NCBI RefSeq assembly: GCF_024129435.1
Contig: NZ_JAMXXN010000006.1
Span: 106,502-170,501, forward strand
From: Acinetobacter lwoffii
GTDB taxonomy: Bacteria > Pseudomonadota > Gammaproteobacteria > Pseudomonadales > Moraxellaceae
Direction of reading: 5' to 3'
Length of the DNA stretch: 64,000 bases
Shown here one piece after another: positions 16,993-23,874 of this stretch. Positions within the stretch are counted from its first letter, which is position 1. Each line of letters starts with the position of its first letter. Below the pieces are notes generated by a model, which worked only from the letters and a program-made list of their open reading frames with translations, was not told where the DNA came from and searched no databases. Both the position numbers and the translations under genes were made by a program.

Positions 16993-18210
16993 ATGGCAAT
17001 GAAGCAAACACAAACAAAATTATTTGATTATTCTGATGCTGGTCTCGATTTTAGTTCAGGCTCAATGAATTTATTCCCAGATCGTTTTAAAAAGATACTA
17101 TCACTTGGTTATAACGTGCAGACAGTATCGAGTGTCGCTGTTGCAGGCAATCAGGTTACGTTTACTTATGGCGGTGCGCATGGTTACGCTCAAGATCGTG
17201 TTTTAAAAATTGATGCGGGCGTACTCGCATCGATTAATAACGGTGAATTTTGGGTAGACTCCGTCACCACTAATACGGTGACATTTACGCTTGATGATGC
17301 ACCATCGGCTATAGCGGCTGGATTTTCCACAAAAGTTGCACCGCTTGGTTGGGATTTGGTTTATGAAGCCGCACCAATTTATATTTATAAGTTTAAGGCA
17401 TTAGATGAATCTGACCTGTTCTTACGTTTATGCTTTCAGGTCACTACTGGTGATCGAAACTGTATTGCGGTATGTATTGGTAAATCTGCTGATCTTATTG
17501 CGGGCATAATTACAGATCCAAGCTCTATTGAGTCTACACGAAGCATCAAATCACTTCGGTCTGTATGTCCAAAATGGGAATTCTCGCCATCAGGCAGTTC
17601 ATCAAATATCAATTACACCTATGAGCAAGGCTTTTCTAACTATGGTCGGGGTATGATCGTGGGTTCTAAATACCATGTTGCGATCATGGGAAATCGATAT
17701 AACCAAGCTGACCAAAAATACTTTAATGCAATTTTGCCTGCCTCAATAATCCAGACCGATGCTGATCTACAGTATCCGATGTTGTGGTGCTATAACTCAT
17801 CAGCAAGCAACTCGTCTGTTGCTTTTTCAGATGCCAATATATTTGTCGGTTATCTTGGTAAAACAAGAGTGCTTTGCAATCAGCGGGATAGGAACTATAT
17901 GTTTTATTATTATGTTGTGAGCAATCAATTACCTTCGCATATTGAAAATTTTAATACAATCCCGGCTGAGCCAATTCAGATTTTTGAATACGAATCTTGG
18001 CAGCCGATAGGGTACATCTCGGCTCCGGTGTGGTTTTTAAATTACACAACATCTGGCAAAAAACCCGCGATTGAAAGTGCAGTCAACCCTATTGCTGTAG
18101 CTGATACCTTAGATAATTTAATGATACGTCACATACCTTGGGCACTTACTTCGTCTATTGTTCATGCAACTTATTTGGTTGCTGGGGTGGAGGAGGTCAA
18201 AATTGTCTAA
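16993..18210 (+). CDS. Phage tail protein of unknown function
   Basis: A 405-residue protein, first gene after the terminator at 16955. It is beta-rich with many Tyr and Asn. An early segment (VQTVSSVAVAGNQVTFTYGGAHGY, residues about 38-61) looks like a small beta domain of the kind seen in phage tail proteins. The C-terminal half has no recognised fold. The AGGAGG in its last codons serves as the ribosome site for the next gene, so translation of the two is probably coupled. Confidence 0.65.
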   Translation: MAMKQTQTKLFDYSDAGLDFSSGSMNLFPDRFKKILSLGYNVQTVSSVAVAGNQVTFTYGGAHGYAQDRVLKIDAGVLASINNGEFWVDSVTTNTVTFTLDDAPSAIAAGFSTKVAPLGWDLVYEAAPIYIYKFKALDESDLFLRLCFQVTTGDRNCIAVCIGKSADLIAGIITDPSSIESTRSIKSLRSVCPKWEFSPSGSSSNINYTYEQGFSNYGRGMIVGSKYHVAIMGNRYNQADQKYFNAILPASIIQTDADLQYPMLWCYNSSASNSSVAFSDANIFVGYLGKTRVLCNQRDRNYMFYYYVVSNQLPSHIENFNTIPAEPIQIFEYESWQPIGYISAPVWFLNYTTSGKKPAIESAVNPIAVADTLDNLMIRHIPWALTSSIVHATYLVAGVEEVKIV

Positions 18211-18562
18211 CATTAAAGTCATGCGACGATTTTTTGGCGGTTATCAGCCGAATCCCGAACGCTTGCAAGAATTAGGCTATGTCACTGCTTTACCATTGCG
18301 CTTGCTTAGTTTTGCAGTATCTGCTGATCAAGGTAGCGGTCGGATTAGAGGTGAAACGAAAGAATTGGGTGCCAATTACTCACCGGTACCTGTTTGTGTA
18401 TTCCGCCGAGACAATCGGCAATTACTCTGGGAAACCAAGTCAAAAGCCGACGGCTCTTACTTGTTCCGCAATATTGCGGTAGGGCTTGAGTGCTTTGTGG
18501 TGGCTTTTGACCCAAACAACCAATACAACGCTGTTATTCAGGATAAGGTAATTGCCAAATGA
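18203..18562 (+). CDS. Small phage protein with carboxypeptidase-regulatory-like beta domain, TTG start
   Basis: I place the start at TTG 18203 because a perfect AGGAGG lies 7 nt upstream; the longer upstream frame has no ribosome site. The 119-residue product reads LSNIKVMRRFFGGYQPNP. Its second half (GSGRIRGETKELG, VPVCVFRRDNRQLLWETKS, ADGSYLFRNIAVGLECFVVA) has the pattern of small beta-sandwich domains found in phage tail-tip proteins. It overlaps upstream and downstream genes. Confidence 0.72.
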   Translation: MSNIKVMRRFFGGYQPNPERLQELGYVTALPLRLLSFAVSADQGSGRIRGETKELGANYSPVPVCVFRRDNRQLLWETKSKADGSYLFRNIAVGLECFVVAFDPNNQYNAVIQDKVIAK

Positions 18563-18945
18563 GTAAAACATCAGTCAATGCTCGGCTTGCCATGATTCAA
18601 GCCTTCGCCAATTTTATGGATAGCGGCAGTCAAAGTGCTACCGTTATTTTTTATGATGGTGTACAGCCTGCCAGTCCTAGTATTGCAGCAGATTCGAATA
18701 ATGCTTTGGTGACACTCACATTTCCTGAGCCATGTATCAAAGAAACCACTGCTACTTATGTGGAGTTTCATCCGACCGATACAGGCACTGTCATTAAAGC
18801 AGGCACTGCAACGTGGGCGCGTATTTATAATGGTGCTGGTGAGGTCGCTGCCGATCTGACAGTAGGTACAGATATTGCGCTGGCTAATACCAATCTAGCA
18901 CTTGGCGGCACACTGTCAGTCACCTCAATAAAACTCAGACCTTAA
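18559..18945 (+). CDS. Small phage structural protein, unassigned
   Basis: A 128-residue, beta-rich, Thr/Ala-rich protein (ATVIFYDGVQPASPSI, GTATWARIYNGAGEVAADL). It overlaps the previous gene by 4 nt (ATGA) and precedes the hub-like gene. Probably a tail-tip component by position. Confidence 0.65.
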   Translation: MSKTSVNARLAMIQAFANFMDSGSQSATVIFYDGVQPASPSIAADSNNALVTLTFPEPCIKETTATYVEFHPTDTGTVIKAGTATWARIYNGAGEVAADLTVGTDIALANTNLALGGTLSVTSIKLRP

Positions 18946-18962
18946 TTTAAAAAGGTGCTCAT

Positions 18963-21050
18963 GTGGATTTTAAAAATAAGCTCGGCACCGTTGATGCTCA
19001 CAACCTAAACTTAAACTTTAAGCCTGATAATACTGACAGTCATAACATCATTCTGAATTTTGAGCATCTGGCCGATGGCTCAACCAATCTAAATTTTGGT
19101 GATGATGTTACAGCTGTAATCGATACTGTGCTCGATGCTGAATTCTCATTTGAAGTCACCGCAGTGTATGCCGACAGTGGTGCAAATACTGCAGTTATAG
19201 ATACGGTACTCGACACTGAATTCAGCTTTGAAGTTGTTGCGGTCTTTAAAGAAAATACTAATGTTATTGGTCAGATCGATACGGCTTTAGACACCAGTTT
19301 TAGTTTTGAAGTCGAAGCGGTATTTAGTGAAAACCTGTGCACGATTGATACGGTTTTGGATACTGAATTTCAATTTGAGGTTATAGCGGTATTCGATATC
19401 AACCATCTGGTGGGTGTGTCTTATGGTTTTGACATGCGATATCAGAAAGCGATAGCAGCCTTGAGCACCACAGAAATCCCATGGGCCAAGCCTATATTAA
19501 GAGTCTCAAATGAGGCTCTTTTTTATGAGCAAGGTCTAGTAATTTCGAATCAGGAAAATATTCGGTATGAGCAGGCTGGATCATTAAATCGTGCGGTTAG
19601 GTCGCTACATGAGCAAGCCACCGGTTTAAGTTCCGATGCGTATGTAATTTGGGAAGAAGGTGATAAACGCTTTATTCATCAGCGCTACCTGCATGAAGAA
19701 ACCATCAAGCTGCGCCACAACAGGGAAACGGTTTGGCAAGAAATGATCCGCAGGCGTAAGACTTTTACTTATTCACATGAAGTAGCCCGAGTCTTTGAGC
19801 ATCGTTTTTCATTTGAGTGGGATAAAAGCCTGGAGATTGTTACCAAGTCAGATTTGCCTTGGGATAAAGCCAAAGCGATCCATTATCGCAAGCATCCGGT
19901 TCAGCCTTGGCCAAAGCCGGAAATACCTAAATATGAGGGCACTGGTGATCTAAATTTTATCTGTCTGTGTCATGAGGTTGATTCACACAACGTTGTTTTA
20001 AATTTTGGTGCAGATGACTGTATTCCAGCACTGCCGAACAGAAACTGGTGGTATATCGTGAATACATTAACAGCCGAGCGATTAGATACCGGCGAGAAGA
20101 TTAAGGTGATTGATGGGACTTACAGTACCAGCCGATCACAGTGGTGCTGGACCTACTCAATTACCGTGGCACATACTGAAAAAGAGAAGTTGCAACCAAT
20201 CAATGGTCAGCCTGTGGTTCTCAAAGTTATGATCAATGGATTTGAGCATCATATTTTGCTTGAAGATCCAGAGGAAACCCGACGCTTTGCCAGTGTTCTT
20301 TACACTTATCCGGGTCGAAGCGTTACTGCTTTGAATTCGAGTAAATACGGGCCAACGCGTTCATTTATTCAGGACAATGAGCGCACCTCTGTTCAATTGG
20401 TTCAGGCTGAACTGGATCGGGCAAATAGCAGTACCAACTTAGATTGGAGATTGATTGATGAATTGGGTTGGATTGTACCTACTGAAAGCCTGAGTTATGC
20501 AGAACTAGCACCGATCGATGCAATAAAGCAGGTTGTTGATGCAGGCGGCGGCTTTATCTATAGCCAGAAAGCAGGTAATACTTTGACCATTTTGCCTCGC
20601 TACCAGAAAGGCTACTGGGATGCGATGACAGTTGATGACTACGATATTTTGTTATCTGAAAGCTTGGTTATGCAGCAGAACATCAAACAAAACGATGAAT
20701 ATATTGCTGACTTCAATGCCATCACCGTAGTGAATAGTCGAAGTGGTGAAAGTCTGAAAGTACAGCAGCGTGGTACCTCCGGTGATGTGCCGCTTGAAAC
20801 AGTTACGGGGCCATTGTTTAACGTGGTATCGGGTGCCAGTTATGGCAAAAATGAGCTGGTCAAAGCCAACATTCAGGAGTTGCACACTTTCTCGGATATT
20901 CCGGTGAGTTCGGAAATTGGCGAGATGCTACCAGGTAAATCGATTGCATTTAATGGCCAGTGGTGGGGTGTGATTGATTCAGTTTCAGGCAGTTTCTCAC
21001 ATAACAAGGTTAATGAAACCATTACCGTGGAGCGTATCAGTCGTGAATAA
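18963..21050 (+). CDS. Tail hub-like protein with N-terminal tandem repeats
   Basis: The GTG start at 18963 follows AAAGGTG. The 695-residue product has four imperfect repeats near the N-terminus (residues about 52-69, 78-95, 104-121, 127-144), each close to VIDTVLDTEFSFEVxAVF, plus several LNF-ending strands (HNLNLNF, HNIILNF). The C-terminal half (from about 370: RLDTGEKIKVIDGTYSTSRS, LLEDPEETRRFASVLYTYPGR, DAIKQVVDAGGGFIYSQKAG, PGKSIAFNGQWWGVIDSVSG) resembles distal tail or baseplate-hub proteins. It is paired with a small OB-like protein downstream. Role inferred from position and pattern. Confidence 0.7.
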   Translation: MDFKNKLGTVDAHNLNLNFKPDNTDSHNIILNFEHLADGSTNLNFGDDVTAVIDTVLDAEFSFEVTAVYADSGANTAVIDTVLDTEFSFEVVAVFKENTNVIGQIDTALDTSFSFEVEAVFSENLCTIDTVLDTEFQFEVIAVFDINHLVGVSYGFDMRYQKAIAALSTTEIPWAKPILRVSNEALFYEQGLVISNQENIRYEQAGSLNRAVRSLHEQATGLSSDAYVIWEEGDKRFIHQRYLHEETIKLRHNRETVWQEMIRRRKTFTYSHEVARVFEHRFSFEWDKSLEIVTKSDLPWDKAKAIHYRKHPVQPWPKPEIPKYEGTGDLNFICLCHEVDSHNVVLNFGADDCIPALPNRNWWYIVNTLTAERLDTGEKIKVIDGTYSTSRSQWCWTYSITVAHTEKEKLQPINGQPVVLKVMINGFEHHILLEDPEETRRFASVLYTYPGRSVTALNSSKYGPTRSFIQDNERTSVQLVQAELDRANSSTNLDWRLIDELGWIVPTESLSYAELAPIDAIKQVVDAGGGFIYSQKAGNTLTILPRYQKGYWDAMTVDDYDILLSESLVMQQNIKQNDEYIADFNAITVVNSRSGESLKVQQRGTSGDVPLETVTGPLFNVVSGASYGKNELVKANIQELHTFSDIPVSSEIGEMLPGKSIAFNGQWWGVIDSVSGSFSHNKVNETITVERISRE
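19116..19394 (+). repeat. Four coding tandem repeats in the hub-like gene
   Basis: Each repeat encodes about 18 similar residues, spaced 26, 26 and 23 residues apart. Synonymous third-base differences between copies show they are not recent identical duplications. Confidence 0.8.
19499..19524 (+). terminator. Terminator-like hairpin inside the hub-like gene
   Basis: AAGAGTCTC, loop AAAT, GAGGCTCTT (one G-T pair), then further T to a run of six. It is immediately followed by an ATG-containing stretch. It lies about 180 codons into the gene, just after the repeat region. Confidence 0.55.
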
Positions 21051-21276
21051 TCCTTTATTTGAACTGCGTAAGTTGCTTAATCCGACCCATGCTGAATACA
21101 TCGGTACCATCACCTCGGTGAAGCATCCAGAGTATCGGGTGCAGATTGATGGTGGTTCTGGTCCAGTGCTATGCACATCTGGTACAACTTATAACCTGGG
21201 TGCCAAAGTATTCATCTCAAATCAAGTTATTTTGCGACCTGCGCCAAGTGGGTCCCATTCAGAAATAGAAGTCTAA
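21043..21276 (+). CDS. Small baseplate/spike-like beta protein
   Basis: I chose GTG 21043, which overlaps the end of the hub-like gene and has GGAG about 10 nt upstream. The 77-residue product (EYIGTITSVKHPEYRVQIDGG, LGAKVFISNQVILRPAPS) looks like a minimal OB-fold of the type found at the N-terminus of gpV/gp5 spike proteins. A stop and an intrinsic terminator follow, ending the tail operon. Confidence 0.65.
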   Translation: MNNPLFELRKLLNPTHAEYIGTITSVKHPEYRVQIDGGSGPVLCTSGTTYNLGAKVFISNQVILRPAPSGSHSEIEV

Positions 21277-21292
21277 ACTTAACCAAACAACA

Positions 21293-21312
21293 GCACCTTC
21301 GGGTGCTTTTTT
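21293..21312 (+). terminator. Intrinsic terminator ending the tail module
   Basis: GCACC, TTCG, GGTGC, six T. It separates the tail genes from the lysis cassette. Confidence 0.85.
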
Positions 21313-21335
21313 ATTACCAAAATTTAGGGGGCGCA

Positions 21336-21893
21336 ATGTCAAATGACTATTCATCTGACCCACCAGTAGCAACAGCAGGGCAGCTTCTTGCCATCTCAGA
21401 CAAGATTAATGATCTTGGAAAAAGTATGGATAAGTTAGCTGAAATGCCCCAGAAGCTTGATCGCATGAATATGCAGTTAGAGCAGCTCAATAAAGAGCAT
21501 CAGCAGACCCGGAATGACTTAACTCAGACTCGGGACAATCTGCAAGATGATCTGGATCGAGCCAAGTCAAACTTTAAAAGCGAGATTAAGCAGGTCCGAA
21601 ATGAGATCGATCCGAAGTTTAAAGAGATGGATATGCAGATCAGGGTGCTACATGAAAGCAAAACAAAGATTGATAACACCACAAGCCTTGTACGCTTTGG
21701 TGGCATTTTCTTAGCTGGCTTGTTTGTTGTTGCCTGGAATACGCAGACGAGCAAAACAGACACGGTAAACACTCAAGCCATGACCAACAGCCAATCCATC
21801 CAAGTTCTTGAAAAACAATCCGACCAACTTTTAAGAACAGTTGAAGAAATCCGCAACAAACTTTATGAACGAAATATGAGAGAGGAAAAATGA
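21336..21893 (+). CDS. Coiled-coil membrane protein at the head of the lysis cassette
   Basis: The ATG at 21336 follows AGGGGGCG. The 185-residue product has a long coiled coil (about 18-105, heptads such as LDRMNMQLEQLNKEHQ), one membrane segment (about 118-136, FGGIFLAGLFVVAWN) and a second short coiled coil. It overlaps the holin start by ATGA. Similar proteins near phage holins are uncharacterised; a lysis-timing or membrane-anchoring role is inference. Confidence 0.65.
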   Translation: MSNDYSSDPPVATAGQLLAISDKINDLGKSMDKLAEMPQKLDRMNMQLEQLNKEHQQTRNDLTQTRDNLQDDLDRAKSNFKSEIKQVRNEIDPKFKEMDMQIRVLHESKTKIDNTTSLVRFGGIFLAGLFVVAWNTQTSKTDTVNTQAMTNSQSIQVLEKQSDQLLRTVEEIRNKLYERNMREEK

Positions 21894-22108
21894 AATTCAT
21901 CCCCGAAAATGTCTGGAAATATTTATCTGTAAAGCTCCCAATTATCGGAGCTTTTTTATTGGGTGTGCTTCCTGTTTTAATTCAAGAGGGCATTAATACA
22001 CAGCTCATTCCGACTGAATACCATGCTATTTTGCTTTCAGTTGTATTGCCTGCATTGGCGTACATTGGCCGTAAGATTGCACAGCCTAAAGTTAAGGGTA
22101 GCCCATAA
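21890..22108 (+). CDS. Holin
   Basis: A 72-residue protein with two membrane segments (about 15-32 and 45-61) and a basic C-terminus (RKIAQPKVKG), the layout of class II holins. It directly precedes the endolysin (TAATG overlap). It would form membrane lesions at the time of lysis. Codons about 15-23 contain a terminator-like hairpin (21932-21957). Confidence 0.78.
   Translation: MKFIPENVWKYLSVKLPIIGAFLLGVLPVLIQEGINTQLIPTEYHAILLSVVLPALAYIGRKIAQPKVKGSP
21932..21957 (+). terminator. Terminator-like hairpin inside the holin gene
   Basis: AAGCTCC, 8-nt loop, GGAGCTT, with a T run to 21957. It lies in an intact reading frame 42 nt after the start codon. Confidence 0.55.
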
Positions 22109-22683
22109 TGAAACACATATTTGATTTCCTGCGAAAGATCAGTGGCGGTAAACTCACCCAGAAGCAGGTTGATGCTGCCGATAAGTTGATTGCAACTGCT
22201 TATGATGACCTGAACGATGTGTTGGGTATCGCCACAGATGAAATGCATGTGAGTCCAAGTGGAGTCGATTTGATCTGCAATTTTGAAGGTCTGCGACTGA
22301 AAGCCTATGATGATGGCGTAGGTGTATGGACTATTGGTTTCGGCACCACAAAATACCCAAATGGTATTCGTGTCAAAAAAGGGGATACCTGCACACTGGA
22401 TCAAGCCAAAGCTTATATGCAGAACGATCTGAAATCATTTGAGCAGACTGTAAATAATACGGTCAAAGTTCCACTCAATCAGAATCAGTTTGATGCCTTG
22501 GTTTCATTGGCCTATAACATTGGACCTACCGCATTTGAAGAATCTACTTTGGTCAAAAGGCTGAATGAGAAAAATTATAAGGCGGCAGCTGATCAATTTG
22601 GCTTATGGGTAAATGCTCGTGGCAAACGCCTGCAAGGTCTGGTGAATCGCAGGAAAATTGAAATGGAGTTATTTTTAAAATGA
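22108..22683 (+). CDS. Endolysin, GH24 phage-type lysozyme
   Basis: A 191-residue protein. The catalytic triad pattern of T4-type lysozymes is present: Glu60, Asp69 and Thr75 (FEGLRLKAYDD then GVWTIGFGTT), with the T4 spacing. The later segment QFDALVSLAYNIG and the ending RRKIEMELFLK also fit GH24. It cleaves peptidoglycan glycan strands. There is no signal peptide, so holin release is expected. About 48 residues precede the lysozyme domain, more than in T4 lysozyme. It is flanked by holin and spanins. Confidence 0.92.
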   Translation: MKHIFDFLRKISGGKLTQKQVDAADKLIATAYDDLNDVLGIATDEMHVSPSGVDLICNFEGLRLKAYDDGVGVWTIGFGTTKYPNGIRVKKGDTCTLDQAKAYMQNDLKSFEQTVNNTVKVPLNQNQFDALVSLAYNIGPTAFEESTLVKRLNEKNYKAAADQFGLWVNARGKRLQGLVNRRKIEMELFLK

Positions 22684-23054
22684 CTCTAAATCTATTATGG
22701 CAATATAAACACTGGATCGCAATTGCGGTCTTTTTTGTTTTATGGGTCGGGCAAATTGCCTATACCAACCACTTAAGCGGGAAGCTACGCAAAGCCAGTG
22801 AGCAATGCACAGCCAAAATTCAAGAAATTGAACAGAAGCATCTCAAAGCTTTAACTGAAAAACAAAATCAAATTAACCAGATGAGTGCGGATTATGAATC
22901 AACAAAATCAAAGCAGCGTATGCAGGTCGAAGCAGTTACACGTGAAGTGCAAAAGATCATTGATCGTCCTGTGTATCTCAACCATTGCTTTGATGATGAT
23001 GGCCTGCAGCAACTCAACTCACTTATCGCCAGTGGTGCCAGCAAACCTCCTTGA
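22680..23054 (+). CDS. Inner-membrane spanin (Rz-like)
   Basis: A 124-residue protein with one N-terminal membrane anchor (about 10-28, HWIAIAVFFVLWVG) followed by a long periplasmic coiled coil (KASEQCTAKIQEIEQKHLKA). It overlaps the endolysin stop by ATGA and encloses the start of the outer spanin in another frame. It would fuse inner and outer membranes in the last lysis step. Confidence 0.8.
   Translation: MTLNLLWQYKHWIAIAVFFVLWVGQIAYTNHLSGKLRKASEQCTAKIQEIEQKHLKALTEKQNQINQMSADYESTKSKQRMQVEAVTREVQKIIDRPVYLNHCFDDDGLQQLNSLIASGASKPP
22715..22736 (+). terminator. Terminator-like hairpin inside the Rz-like gene
   Basis: GATCGC, AATT, GCGGTC (one G-T pair), then six T. It lies 36 nt into the coding region, encoding the membrane anchor. 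Confidence 0.45.
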
Positions 23055-23184
23055 GCCTTGTCCTGATTTGCAAAAACTGGAATCAGGGCAGGGTAAGGTT
23101 GCTTTGGTCTGGTCTATCGATGTGGTTGCTAAATATAACGATTGTAAGGCACGTCATGGTGCAATTGTGAAGGCCCTCAAGTGA
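22885..23184 (+). CDS. Outer-membrane spanin lipoprotein (Rz1-like), nested start
   Basis: The reading frame begins inside the Rz-like gene in a different frame and extends 130 nt past it. Candidate starts are GTG 22885, ATG 22894 or GTG 22942; the last gives an ideal short lipoprotein signal (KCKRSLIVLC to the lipobox ending MMMAC). The mature part (SNSTHLSPVVPANLLEPCP) is Pro-containing and small, as in Rz1. The embedded layout is typical of spanin pairs. The exact start is uncertain. Confidence 0.75.
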   Translation: MRIMNQQNQSSVCRSKQLHVKCKRSLIVLCISTIALMMMACSNSTHLSPVVPANLLEPCPDLQKLESGQGKVALVWSIDVVAKYNDCKARHGAIVKALK

Positions 23185-23240
23185 GGGCTGCACAGCTCAT
23201 TCGATTACGACGAATGTGAGGATAGGGATATACGTAAAAG

Positions 23241-23840
23241 TTATTTAGATTTTCTCGTCTTCTCGTAGACTTTATCAATATCAACCAGATCCATAATGTA
23301 ATTAAGCTCTGGATGAAATTGCTTAATATGATCAGAGATTAATAATTTTATATCTAGCTTAACAGGGAGATTATCATGCTCTAAAAGTAAAATATCAAAA
23401 AATTTCCTTACAAAAGTAGAGAAATTTTCATTTATTATTTTTACTTCATTGTCCCGAATTTGCCTATTCAAAAAAGAGAGATTAGTAATAATTTGGGAGT
23501 GTAAAACCTTTATCTCAGAAATATTATTTTTGGGATATTGTTGCATCAATTGCATAATTTGAACCATTAAATTAGATGAATCATAAGCAGTATTTCTTAT
23601 GAACACCATTCTCTCTTGTTCTTTCCAATCATTAAACAGTCTTGAGGCAATATAGGCCGCCAGCAAGGTTGTAATCCCACCGAAAAAACTCCCTGTAATA
23701 CCCCAAGCATCTTTCAATGAGTCGGGCGAGCCTTTGTAATCAATAATAATCCAAGTAAAAGCAAGCACAAATAATGTGGCTACAAATGCAATAGCAATTG
23801 TATTTACAACAATGCTCTTAGTACTATTCATTCCTTCCAC
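23241..23840 (-). CDS. Two-pass membrane protein downstream of the integrase
   Basis: A 199-residue protein (196 if the ATG at 23831 is used). It has two membrane segments (about 9-33 and 45-66: TIAIAFVATLFVLAFTWIII and GSFFGGITTLLAAYIA) joined by a short acidic loop, and a long soluble helical C-terminus rich in Ile/Asn/Lys. It starts 34 nt after the integrase stop on the same strand, so it may be expressed with the integrase in lysogens. It is more AT-rich than the neighbouring structural genes. No domain was recognised. Lysogenic conversion, exclusion or defence is possible but unproven. Confidence 0.65.
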   Translation of the reverse strand: MEGMNSTKSIVVNTIAIAFVATLFVLAFTWIIIDYKGSPDSLKDAWGITGSFFGGITTLLAAYIASRLFNDWKEQERMVFIRNTAYDSSNLMVQIMQLMQQYPKNNISEIKVLHSQIITNLSFLNRQIRDNEVKIINENFSTFVRKFFDILLLEHDNLPVKLDIKLLISDHIKQFHPELNYIMDLVDIDKVYEKTRKSK

Positions 23841-23874
23841 CCATCCACAATATCAGCCCAATCCTGCATCATTT

